Counted from the first letter of the stretch, positions 1 through 6,802 are shown. The stretch: DNA of 8,242 nucleotides from Rhodoferax sp. (GCA_020048255.1 JAIFMR010000094.1:1-8242); one strand, 5' to 3'. Numbers and translations: made by a program. The notes: generated by a model from the letters alone, not told the origin.

Positions 1-614
1 CCAAAGCCAAACGCGTCTGCAGCGAAGCCTGAAATTATAGCGGGTTCGGTATCTCTTTTCAAATGGGGATCAGAAAAAATTCGCTGGGTTGCCAAACCTT
101 CAGCCGGCTTGACCACCGCAAATCTTGCCTCAGGCAACGTGATAGGCTGAATTTTTTCACCGATGCCACTCACCCAGGCGTTGTGGCCACTGAGGAAAAA
201 GGGCACATCGGCACCGAGGCGCAAACCAATGGACATCAGTGCATCAAGTTTCAGGTGGAGATTCCACAGGCGATTCAGCGCCAGCAGGGTACTGGCAGCG
301 TCAGAGGATCCGCCGCCCATGCCGGCCTGCGCCGGAATGCGCTTGTCGATCAGTATGTGCGCACCCTGCGTGGTGCCGCTGAGCTGTTGCAGCGCCTTGG
401 CAGCGCGCATGACCAGGTCATCCTCGGGCAAGGGGGTGCTCAGGTCCTCGCGGCTGAGCTGGGCACCCGGGCGCAACTCGAAGTGCAAGGTGTCGCACCA
501 GTCAATCAACATGAAAACGGACTCAAGCAGGTGGTAACCATCGGGGCGCCGGCCCACAATATGCAAAAAAAGATTGAGCTTGGCGGGTGCGCAGACGTCG
601 TAAATGGATTGCAT
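1..614 (-). CDS. ispE: 4-diphosphocytidyl-2-C-methyl-D-erythritol kinase IspE (partial, C-terminus beyond left edge)
   Basis: Cytosolic GHMP-family kinase of the MEP isoprenoid pathway; it phosphorylates the 2-hydroxyl of CDP-methylerythritol with ATP. The frame is open from an ATG at 614 to the left edge, giving 204 of the roughly 280-290 residues usual for the family. The N-terminus PAKLNLFLHIVGRRPDGYH (residues 10-28) carries the catalytic lysine (K12). The GHMP ATP-binding glycine loop PAQAGMGGGSSDAAS is at 94-108. LGADVPFF (133-140) holds the catalytic aspartate D136, and GHNAWVSGIGE at 143-153 is also typical. It is the third gene of the leftward TPR-lolB-ispE operon, 30 bases after the lolB stop. 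No clear Shine-Dalgarno precedes the ATG, so translation may depend on upstream genes. No frameshift is seen in the visible part. The missing third should contain the last GHMP motif. Confidence 0.96.
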   Translation of the reverse strand, partial: MQSIYDVCAPAKLNLFLHIVGRRPDGYHLLESVFMLIDWCDTLHFELRPGAQLSREDLSTPLPEDDLVMRAAKALQQLSGTTQGAHILIDKRIPAQAGMGGGSSDAASTLLALNRLWNLHLKLDALMSIGLRLGADVPFFLSGHNAWVSGIGEKIQPITLPEARFAVVKPAEGLATQRIFSDPHLKRDTEPAIISGFAADAFGF

Positions 615-644
615 GGTGGCGTGTGGTGCTTGCGCGCGGTTGCG

Positions 645-1163
645 TCAGTTGTCTAACACCAAACGCAACTCGGCTGGTGGCGCGGGGGTCAGGCGCTGGG
701 CCAGGATTTTGCCCTGATTTCTTTGGGACAGATCGACTTGCCAGCCGTTCACCTCGTGAGCTTGGCCATGAAGCCATGCGAACAACGCAGCCACTGGCAC
801 ATCGGTGCCTAAGAGTTCACTGAACAGCTGGCTCAGGTTGTCAAACTCACGGGTTTCCCCCCGGGCCTGCAGGACTGCTTTGCCCGGTCCCCAATGGATG
901 GCGGCTGCGGTACTGCCCAGGGGTGTCAAAAGGAGCAACTCGCCTTGCTGCGCATTGCCCTGCAGTTCAAAAGGCGCGCTAAAAGATGAACCCGTTGCCA
1001 TGACTTCTGCTGGGTTGGCTTGTACACGCAGCGCCAAGCGGCCTTGCCAGACAGAAGTCTGAGCATCATTTTGGGCTTTAGCCCTTATAGGTAAAGCGCA
1101 ACCTGCTATTAAATTAATTGCAAACAGAAGGGCAACAAGAACCCATGCGCGGCGCATCGTCAC
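645..1163 (-). CDS. lolB: Outer-membrane lipoprotein-insertion protein LolB
   Basis: LolB receives lipoproteins from the periplasmic carrier LolA and inserts them into the inner leaflet of the outer membrane; it is itself a lipoprotein. The N-terminus MRRAWVLVALLFAINLIAGC is a lipoprotein signal peptide with lipobox I-A-G-C. The residue after Cys is Ala, not Asp, which agrees with outer-membrane sorting. The mature part shows the family pattern: WQGRLALRVQ near the start, then FELQGNAQQGELLLLTPLGSTAA, a mid AALFAWLHG segment and QVDLSQRNQGKILAQRL near the end. The GTG at 1163 overlaps the upstream TPR gene's stop (GTGA); an ATG two codons later (1157) is equally plausible and gives 170 residues. 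Either length is short beside E. coli LolB (207 as precursor). Identification rests on the lipobox, the protein pattern and the conserved position between a TPR gene and ispE. Confidence 0.92.
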   Translation of the reverse strand: MTMRRAWVLVALLFAINLIAGCALPIRAKAQNDAQTSVWQGRLALRVQANPAEVMATGSSFSAPFELQGNAQQGELLLLTPLGSTAAAIHWGPGKAVLQARGETREFDNLSQLFSELLGTDVPVAALFAWLHGQAHEVNGWQVDLSQRNQGKILAQRLTPAPPAELRLVLDN

Positions 1164-2890
1164 AGGGGAATACGCAGGCGTTGCACTGTTTCAGTGAGTG
1201 TTTCGTTGTCGGGGTTGAGCTTCAAGGCCTCACGAAACATCTGAATGGCTTCTTGTTGACGCTGCACAGACCAGAGCACTTCACCCAAATGGGTAGCAAT
1301 TTCTGCATCCGGCTTGTCTTTGAAGGCACCCTGGAGCAAGCGCAATGCTTCTTCCTTGTTGCCACTGCGGAACTCGGCCCAGCCCAGGCTGTCGGTGATG
1401 AAGGGGTCTTTGGGAGACAGTTCCAGTGCTTTGCTGATGAGTTGCTTGGCTTCTGGCAAGCGCATGCCGCGATCGGCCAGTGAATAGCCCAGCGCGTTGT
1501 AGGCGTGTGGGTCCTCTGGCTTGGCAGCCATCAATGTGCGCAGGAGTTGTTCCATTTGAACCAGGTCGCCCAGCTTTTCCTCCACCATGGCCAAGTCATA
1601 CACCAGGTCAAGATCATCGGGGAACTGCGCAATCGATGTTTTGAGTGTTGCACGAGCACGATCAAACAGTTTTTGATCGCGCAAAAGTTGAATTTCGGCC
1701 GAACGCTTGAGCCGCGCGTCGTCTTCCGATGTTTCCGCTTGTGCCTGGATCAGGCCAAGGGCTTCGTCAACTCGCCCCATTTTGGCGATCACCGTCGCCC
1801 TGCGGAGTTGGGCTCGGAAAACATCACCGGGATTGTCAATGCGTTGCAGCCAAGCCTCAGCTGCCTTGAAGTCTTTACGCAGTTGGGCAATTTGGGCCAA
1901 TGAGAAAAAAGCCTGTGAGCGCCCACGTTTGGTTTCTGGCGCCAGTTGATCTGCGGGTTTGGCGTCCACCAGCCGAAGATAGTGCTGCAACTGCTGGTCA
2001 GCCGATTCCAGTTGGTTGGCCTGCAGAGCCAACGCTCCGTCAATCAGCCAGGCATCGGCATAGTCCGGAAATTGGGTGCGAATGCTTTGCAACTCGGCCT
2101 TGACATCATCTTCACGCTGGGCGCCCAGCAAGACTTTGATATAGGCCATGCGGAACTCGGGACGTGCATGGGGCACGTGTTGCTTGACCAGACGCTCAGC
2201 TTGCGGCAGCTCCGGATTCATCATGGACAAGGCCAGCAAAGCGGGATGCTCGGCTTTGACGTCAAGTGCCAGCCCCTTGGCGGCAGCCTGGATGGCGGCA
2301 GATTTGTCATTAGCCTGTAGCCAGACACGTCCCACGCTGGCCCAAGCGCTGGCACCCACGTCGCGGTCATTCAACCACCCAGACAATGCCTTCTGAACCG
2401 TGGTGGCTGCGACCTGTTTGTCACCCACGCGTTCAAATTGGGTCGGAATCGCCCCAATCACCTCCCGCCGCTCGGGCAGCGGTGCCAGATTGATCGCCCG
2501 CTTGATCGGTTCCACGGCTTCCGCCGTGCGGTTAAGCCCCAACAAAATTTGCAGAACAAACTGGTTGGCCTCACGGGATGCGGGGATGGCCTGGCTCCAA
2601 GCTTGGGCTGCCTGCAGCGCTGACCCGCCCGATCGAGCTTGTAAGGCCAGTTGAACTGCGCGTTTAAATACAGCTGGGTCGTTGGTTTTTCGCGCAGCGT
2701 CCAGGGTCAACGAAAAAGCAGTACCTGGCTCTTCAGATCGGGCATTGAGTTCGGCCAGTAACAGCTGGTAAAAAAGTGGGCCGTCCAGAGCCGAGCTTTT
2801 AGAGACAGGGTCTGCCGGGGAGGCCGCTTGGGCACTCATCCCCAAGGAGAAGCTCAATAGCAATGGCCATAAAACAGTTTTGATGCGCAT
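1160..2890 (-). CDS. Exported tetratricopeptide-repeat (TPR) protein upstream of lolB
   Basis: Predicted periplasmic or envelope-attached TPR scaffold of 576 residues. From the ATG at 2890 the first 22 residues form a Sec signal peptide: basic MRIK, hydrophobic core VLWPLLLSFSLGM, AQA cleavage site before A23. There is no lipobox cysteine. The rest is almost all alpha-helical repeat. The clearest TPRs are at about 460-565 (AYNALGYSLADRG, ITDSLGWAEFRSG, THLGEVLWSVQRQ, each followed by an EA..LL/MF helix and an L-x-P turn); more degenerate repeats fill the middle. In-frame alternative starts are an ATG at 2908 and a GTG at 2923; I prefer 2890 because the longer forms put D and E residues ahead of the signal peptide, but none has a strong Shine-Dalgarno. 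First gene of the operon with lolB and ispE, the same order as PA4667-lolB-ispE of Pseudomonas aeruginosa. Its partners are unknown; a link to lipoprotein or envelope traffic is inferred only from the neighbourhood. Confidence 0.88.
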   Translation of the reverse strand: MRIKTVLWPLLLSFSLGMSAQAASPADPVSKSSALDGPLFYQLLLAELNARSEEPGTAFSLTLDAARKTNDPAVFKRAVQLALQARSGGSALQAAQAWSQAIPASREANQFVLQILLGLNRTAEAVEPIKRAINLAPLPERREVIGAIPTQFERVGDKQVAATTVQKALSGWLNDRDVGASAWASVGRVWLQANDKSAAIQAAAKGLALDVKAEHPALLALSMMNPELPQAERLVKQHVPHARPEFRMAYIKVLLGAQREDDVKAELQSIRTQFPDYADAWLIDGALALQANQLESADQQLQHYLRLVDAKPADQLAPETKRGRSQAFFSLAQIAQLRKDFKAAEAWLQRIDNPGDVFRAQLRRATVIAKMGRVDEALGLIQAQAETSEDDARLKRSAEIQLLRDQKLFDRARATLKTSIAQFPDDLDLVYDLAMVEEKLGDLVQMEQLLRTLMAAKPEDPHAYNALGYSLADRGMRLPEAKQLISKALELSPKDPFITDSLGWAEFRSGNKEEALRLLQGAFKDKPDAEIATHLGEVLWSVQRQQEAIQMFREALKLNPDNETLTETVQRLRIPL

Positions 2891-2928
2891 ACGTTCATAA
2901 TAATCCATGCCCAATCTCAACACCCTTT
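2891..2928. promoter_or_regulatory. Short divergent control region between the TPR gene and mutM
   Basis: Only 38 bases separate the two divergent starts (5 if the TPR gene starts at the GTG at 2923). For mutM, CATAAT at 2896-2901 matches the -10 consensus in 5 of 6 positions and lies about 28 bases before the ATG, but no good -35 is visible. For the TPR operon, promoter elements would have to lie in this gap or inside mutM. Neither start has a clear Shine-Dalgarno. Confidence 0.3.
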
Positions 2929-3744
2929 ATGCCTGAATTACCCGAAGTTGAAGTGACTAGGCGCAGCTTTGCACACGCGATTGAGGGGGCCACGGTGCTG
3001 GCTGTGCATTTGGGCAAACCCTTGCGTTGGCCTCTGGGGTGCGGCGTTGACCCCTTGGTCGGCAGAACAGTGCGGGCGGTGGGCCGGCGTGGCAAATATT
3101 TGCTCATTGAGATGAGTCAGGGCTTCCTGCTAGTGCACCTGGGCATGTCGGGCAGCTTGCGTTTTGCCAACAAGTTGCCAGCGTCGGGCGCACACGATCA
3201 CTTTGACTTGGTCACCACACTGGGGACGCTGCGTTTAAATGACCCGCGTCGTTTTGGTGCCGTGGTGTACACGGAAACCTTGCAGGACGACATGGCTGTC
3301 AAGTTACTTGGTAAGCTGGGCATGGAGCCGCTGTCGGATTCGTTTGATCTGGCCCAGTTTCAGGTCGGCCTAAAAAAAAGAAATACCGCCATCAAGCAGG
3401 TTTTGTTGGCTGGTGAGTTGGTGGTGGGGGTTGGCAATATCTATGCGTCAGAAGCACTGTTTCTGGCCGGCATTCGCCCGACTTGCAAAGCGGCCCGGCT
3501 CAGCCAGGTGCGGATCAAGCGCTTGCATGCCGCCATTCGGGATGTGTTGACCCGAGCCGTGGAGCGGGGTGGCAGCACCTTGCGCGATTTTTCCAGCGCT
3601 GATGGTCAGACCGGCTACTTTCAACTCGAGGCCATGGTGTATGGGCGCGCAGCGTTGCCCTGCAGAGTCTGTGGCACACCGATCAAAGGGATCCGACAGG
3701 GCCAGCGTTCCACGTTTTATTGTCCGGTTTGTCAAAAACAGTAA
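2929..3744 (+). CDS. mutM: Formamidopyrimidine-DNA glycosylase MutM/Fpg
   Basis: Bifunctional DNA glycosylase/AP lyase that removes 8-oxoguanine (paired with C) and formamidopyrimidines; first enzyme of the GO repair system. It has 271 residues, the normal family length. The start MPELPEVE gives the catalytic N-terminal proline P2 and glutamate E3 after Met removal. Lys56 in GRRGKYLL is the conserved beta-hairpin lysine. HLGMSGSLR (70-78, Met73) and DPRRFG (105-110) supply the residues that fill the gap left by the flipped base. GVGNIYASEALF is the helix-two-turn-helix segment. The C-terminal zinc finger is C245-x2-C248-x16-C265-x2-C268 with the conserved QRSTFYC. All key residues are present, so the enzyme should be active. 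No Shine-Dalgarno is visible before the ATG. It is divergent from the TPR gene, and its last codons form one arm of a strong hairpin. Confidence 0.98.
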   Translation: MPELPEVEVTRRSFAHAIEGATVLAVHLGKPLRWPLGCGVDPLVGRTVRAVGRRGKYLLIEMSQGFLLVHLGMSGSLRFANKLPASGAHDHFDLVTTLGTLRLNDPRRFGAVVYTETLQDDMAVKLLGKLGMEPLSDSFDLAQFQVGLKKRNTAIKQVLLAGELVVGVGNIYASEALFLAGIRPTCKAARLSQVRIKRLHAAIRDVLTRAVERGGSTLRDFSSADGQTGYFQLEAMVYGRAALPCRVCGTPIKGIRQGQRSTFYCPVCQKQ

Positions 3745-3752
3745 AACGTGGG
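3709..3752 (+). other. Strong inverted repeat/hairpin across the mutM stop codon
   Basis: The left arm 3709-3723 (TCCACGTTTTATTGT) pairs with the right arm 3738-3752 (ACAGTAAAACGTGGG): 15 base pairs, 13 Watson-Crick and 2 G-U in RNA, with a perfect 10-base core (CCACGTTTTA/TAAAACGTGG) and a 14-base loop. The mutM TAA (3742-3744) lies in the right arm. The following bases (CAAGGGAGCG) are not a U-tract, so this is not a canonical intrinsic terminator. It may protect the mutM mRNA 3' end, cause pausing, or reduce read-through into the GTPase gene; these roles are inferred. Confidence 0.6.
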
Positions 3753-3774
3753 CAAGGGAGCGATATGCCAAGGG

Positions 3775-3783
3775 TGCTATATT
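3775..3783 (+). promoter_or_regulatory. Candidate extended -10 promoter for the GTPase-mutY unit
   Basis: The sequence TGC-TATATT at 3775-3783 is an extended -10 element (TGn plus 5 of 6 matches to TATAAT) in the 67-base gap between mutM and the proposed GTPase start. No good -35 hexamer lies 16-18 bases upstream, as is usual for extended -10 promoters. It predicts a transcript start near 3790 and a leader of about 20 bases carrying the GGAGG site. One short motif, so moderate to low confidence. Confidence 0.4.
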
Positions 3784-3802
3784 GACCCGGCATGTTTGTT
3801 TT

Positions 3803-3807
3803 GGAGG
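3803..3807 (+). promoter_or_regulatory. Ribosome binding site GGAGG deciding the GTPase start
   Basis: GGAGG lies 4 bases before the in-frame TTG at 3812. It is the best Shine-Dalgarno match seen in front of any gene in the window. The open frame upstream has no ATG between mutM's end and here, so this site favours a TTG start. The spacing is slightly short. A second in-frame TTG at 3782 with AAGGG at 3770-3774 is the main alternative, but it would overlap the candidate -10 element. Confidence 0.55.
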
Positions 3808-3811
3808 CAGA

Positions 3812-5755
3812 TTGGGAACTTCATTCAACGAGAAATTTGATCAACACGGCGCTTGGCGGCGTGAGTTCGCGCTGCGGCTCAAGTTGCTGGCTCAGTGGTT
3901 GAAGGAGCAGGACCTGCTGGATGCCTCGGTCGAAGACCTCTTGCACCGCCTGGAGGCCCAGGTTCGTATTGACAAAGTCATGGTGGCCTTTGTTGCCGAA
4001 TTTTCTCGTGGCAAATCCGAGCTGATCAACGCGATCTTTTTTGCCGGCTATGGTCGGCGCATCATGCCAGCCAGTGCCGGGCGCACCACCATGTGTCCGA
4101 CAGAAATGGGCTATGACCCGGAGGTGCCACCCTGCTTGCGCCTGCTGCCCATCGAGACCCGATTGCAGCCTCAGTCGCTGATGGAGTGGCGCATGGCACC
4201 CGATAAGTGGGAGCGCATTGACCTGGAGGTCAGCAACCCCAAGCAACTTGCAGAGGCGTTTGCCAAAGTGGCAGAGACCCGCCGAGTGACTCAGGAAGAA
4301 GCGCGTGCGCTGGGTTTTTGGCACAACCAGAGCCTTGAAAACAACCCGGTTCAAGATGCCAGCGGACTTCTAGAAGTGCCCAAATGGCGACACGCACTCA
4401 TCAATATTGCCCATCCTTTGCTAAAGCAAGGTTTGGTGATTTTGGATACGCCGGGTTTGAACGCCATTGGTGCCGAGCCTGAACTCACGGTGAGCCTGAT
4501 ACCGCAAGCGCAGGCGGTGGTGTTTATTTTGGGTGCAGATACCGGTGTGACTCAATCTGATTTGTCGATCTGGCGTGAACATCTTGTCAAAGATGAGCAG
4601 GACATCACAACGCGCTTGGTGGTGTTGAACAAAATCGACACTCTCTGGGATGCGCTGGACAGCGACCCAGAAGTGCAGTCGCAGATTGATCGCCAAAAGC
4701 GCGATTCAGCGGACATCTTGGGTATTCCTGAATCTCAAGTGGTTGCAGTTTCTGCGCAGAAGGGCTTGGTGGGCAAGGTGACCAACGATGCTGCACTGCT
4801 GAAGCGCAGCTGTTTGGCGACCTTGGAAGACGCCTTGAGCCAGGACATCATGGGACGCCGCCAAAAGATTTTGGGCGCTGCCGTGGCGCGTGGCATTGCT
4901 GCGTTGCGCAACGAGACCGGTCGTTTTGTTCACATTCGCAGGCGTGACCTGACAGAGCAACTGCTGGAGCTCAAGGGCCTGCAAGGAAAAAACACCCCGG
5001 TCATCAAAAACATGCGCGCCCGCGTTGCGCAGGAGCAGGCCGATTTTGATGCTGCTGGCGTCAAAATTCACGCTGTTCGCTCGGTTCACCTGAAACTGTT
5101 GCGTGAGATATTCAGCCTTTTGGGATCGGTCACGCTGAAGCACGAGATGTCGCAGCTCACGGCTGCACTGAAGCAAAAGGGTTTCAAGTTGGGCATCAAG
5201 CGCTCTTACGGAGAAACTTTTGAGCGCTTGCGGGCCAATTTGCGTCAGGTGCATACCAAAGGGCTGGAAATCCACTCCATGCTTGTGGCGATGTTTTTGC
5301 AGCTCAATACCGAATATGGTTTCTCTCTGCAAGCGCCCGACGAGCCTCAAGTGGAACCCTACCTGAATGACCTGGATTTGATCGAGCGTAGCCATCTGCA
5401 GTATTTGGGCATTGGCAATGCATTCAGGCTGGCGCAGCCGGAGTTTGCCGACCGCCTGGTGCGGGCACTGTCGAATCGTTTAAGAGGCGTGAACGAAGCT
5501 GCTTTAGGTGACATTGAGACCTGGAGCAAGTCTGCCGCGTCACAACTGGATTCGCAACTGCGCGAGCGCCGCAAAAATTTTGTTCGCAGGCTCGAAGCCA
5601 TCGACCGCATTGCGCAGGCGTCCAGCGGTTTGGATGAACGTGTTGCCGAGATCAATGGCCGCGGCCTGGAGCTTGACCACGCCGAGCTCAAGTTGGTTGA
5701 ACTGACAGATTCGCTTTTGCAAATGACCACGCCAGCGCGCTTTGGGCTGCCGTAA
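3812..5755 (+). CDS. Dynamin-like large GTPase
   Basis: Large GTPase of the bacterial dynamin-like group, 647 residues from the TTG at 3812. Motifs in order: P-loop AEFSRGKSELINA (62-74; K68, S69), where Ala replaces the usual first Gly; a probable switch I GRTTMCPTE (90-98); G3 LDTPG (211-215); G4 NKID (273-276); G5 SAQKG (314-318). About 110 residues separate switch I from G3, a sizeable insert rich in charged residues. From about 345 to the end it looks alpha-helical and coiled-coil-like with basic patches (HIRRRD, RERRKNFVRR). I see no transmembrane segment or signal peptide, so it is probably cytosolic or peripheral. Its TAA touches the mutY ATG, which implies co-translation. The open frame could extend up into mutM to 3569, but that part is mutM read in another frame. 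Dynamin-like proteins hydrolyse GTP and often remodel membranes; the target of this one is unknown. The family assignment is firm, the role is not. Confidence 0.88.
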   Translation: MGTSFNEKFDQHGAWRREFALRLKLLAQWLKEQDLLDASVEDLLHRLEAQVRIDKVMVAFVAEFSRGKSELINAIFFAGYGRRIMPASAGRTTMCPTEMGYDPEVPPCLRLLPIETRLQPQSLMEWRMAPDKWERIDLEVSNPKQLAEAFAKVAETRRVTQEEARALGFWHNQSLENNPVQDASGLLEVPKWRHALINIAHPLLKQGLVILDTPGLNAIGAEPELTVSLIPQAQAVVFILGADTGVTQSDLSIWREHLVKDEQDITTRLVVLNKIDTLWDALDSDPEVQSQIDRQKRDSADILGIPESQVVAVSAQKGLVGKVTNDAALLKRSCLATLEDALSQDIMGRRQKILGAAVARGIAALRNETGRFVHIRRRDLTEQLLELKGLQGKNTPVIKNMRARVAQEQADFDAAGVKIHAVRSVHLKLLREIFSLLGSVTLKHEMSQLTAALKQKGFKLGIKRSYGETFERLRANLRQVHTKGLEIHSMLVAMFLQLNTEYGFSLQAPDEPQVEPYLNDLDLIERSHLQYLGIGNAFRLAQPEFADRLVRALSNRLRGVNEAALGDIETWSKSAASQLDSQLRERRKNFVRRLEAIDRIAQASSGLDERVAEINGRGLELDHAELKLVELTDSLLQMTTPARFGLP

Positions 5756-6802
5756 ATGCCTGAGTTGGGGCTGGAAGATTCTTTTTCGAACAGGTTGGTG
5801 CGCTGGCAGCTTGACCACGGGCGGCACGACCTGCCTTGGCAAAACACCCGGGACCCCTACCGGGTCTGGTTGTCTGAAATCATGTTGCAGCAGACCCAGG
5901 TCGCCACTGTCAAAGAGTACTTTGCCCGATTTTTAACGCGGTTTCCTGATGTGATGGCGCTGGCCCAGGCGTCCTTGGACGAGGTGCTGGGCTTGTGGAG
6001 TGGCTTGGGGTACTACAGCCGAGCCAGAAACATGCACCGTTGCGCGCAGCAGGTCATGCAGAGCCATGCGGGGGTGTTTCCGGGCAACGCTGAGCAACTT
6101 CAAACCTTGCCAGGCATTGGTCCATCAACCGCAGCAGCCGTTGCCTCCTTGTGTTTTGGTGAACGGGTCGCCATTTTGGACGGCAACGTCAAGCGCGTGT
6201 TGACCCGGTATCTGGGTTATGAACAGGACTTGGCGCTTGCGGCGAACGAACGCCTTTTGTTGAATGAAGCAACGCGTTTGTTGCCCGAAAGCGATCTGTT
6301 TACCCGCATGCCGCGCTATACCCAAGCCATCATGGACCTGGGCGCCACAGTGTGCACGCCCCGTAACCCCCAGTGCGGTGTCTGCCCAATGCAAGCGCAA
6401 TGTCGCGCTAGGGCTTTGGCTTGTCCTGAAAAGTTTCCGGTCAAGACCCGCAAGCTCAAGCGAACGGCGCAGACGATCTGGATGCTTTGGGCGGTGGCGG
6501 ACGATGGTGCACTCTGGCTGGGCCAGCGGCCAACACCCGGCGTTTGGGCTGGTTTGTATTGTTTTGCCTTGTTTGATGACCGGGCCAGCCTGCAAGCGGT
6601 ATTGCCCCCGGCGCTACAGTGCAGCCTTCAGGACGATTCTGTCGTCAAGCATGTGCTGACCCACAAAGACCTCTACCTGCATCCGGTGCGTGTGACGCTA
6701 CCACGGTGTTCTCAGCCCAAAGTGGATGGTGTCTGGTTTGAACCAACCCAATGGCCCCAACTGGGCCTGCCCGCACCGATTCGAAAGCTGTTGACGTCCT
6801 AA
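5756..6802 (+). CDS. mutY: Adenine DNA glycosylase MutY
   Basis: Removes adenine misincorporated opposite 8-oxoguanine (or G), preventing G:C to T:A transversions; it complements MutM. It has 348 residues, a normal length. The catalytic glutamate E41 lies in WLSEIMLQQTQV. The helix-hairpin-helix is LPGIGPSTAAAVAS (118-131), with Pro123 where E. coli has Arg. The catalytic aspartate D142 lies in ILDGNVKRV. The [4Fe-4S] ligands are C200-x6-C207-x2-C210-x5-C216. The C-terminal half (from about 235) is the NUDIX-like 8-oxoG recognition domain: WLGQRPTPGVWAGLYCF, then VKHVLTHKDLYLHPV, which matches the F-S-H loop region. The start ATG follows the GTPase stop directly (TAAATG) with no clear Shine-Dalgarno, so it probably relies on termination-reinitiation. 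The stop overlaps the convergent rapZ stop by 4 bases. All key catalytic and cluster residues are present. Confidence 0.97.
   Translation: MPELGLEDSFSNRLVRWQLDHGRHDLPWQNTRDPYRVWLSEIMLQQTQVATVKEYFARFLTRFPDVMALAQASLDEVLGLWSGLGYYSRARNMHRCAQQVMQSHAGVFPGNAEQLQTLPGIGPSTAAAVASLCFGERVAILDGNVKRVLTRYLGYEQDLALAANERLLLNEATRLLPESDLFTRMPRYTQAIMDLGATVCTPRNPQCGVCPMQAQCRARALACPEKFPVKTRKLKRTAQTIWMLWAVADDGALWLGQRPTPGVWAGLYCFALFDDRASLQAVLPPALQCSLQDDSVVKHVLTHKDLYLHPVRVTLPRCSQPKVDGVWFEPTQWPQLGLPAPIRKLLTS

Noticed and set aside
63..656. 197-codon plus-strand open frame at the left edge
   Set aside because: The opposite strand encodes IspE with all GHMP motifs, which accounts for this region.
1118..2396. Several plus-strand open frames of 80-132 codons opposite the TPR gene
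   Set aside because: They are staggered, mutually overlapping and without motifs; typical antisense shadows of a coding gene.
3709..3760. Rho-independent terminator after mutM
   Set aside because: The stem is strong but no U-tract follows, so it is listed as a hairpin and not a terminator.
3569..3811. Upstream extension of the GTPase to a 728-residue protein overlapping mutM by 175 bases
   Set aside because: The extra N-terminus is the mutM 3' end in another frame and resembles no dynamin-like protein; a GGAGG site and TTG at 3812 explain the start better.
4706..5395. Long antisense open frame (229 codons) opposite the GTPase
   Set aside because: It mirrors the codon structure of the well-supported GTPase gene, has no ribosome site and encodes no recognisable domain; a shadow frame.
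5848..5867. 6-bp inverted repeat ACCCGG/CCGGGT inside mutY
   Set aside because: Short, GC-rich and within conserved coding (T-R-D-P-Y-R-V); expected by chance.
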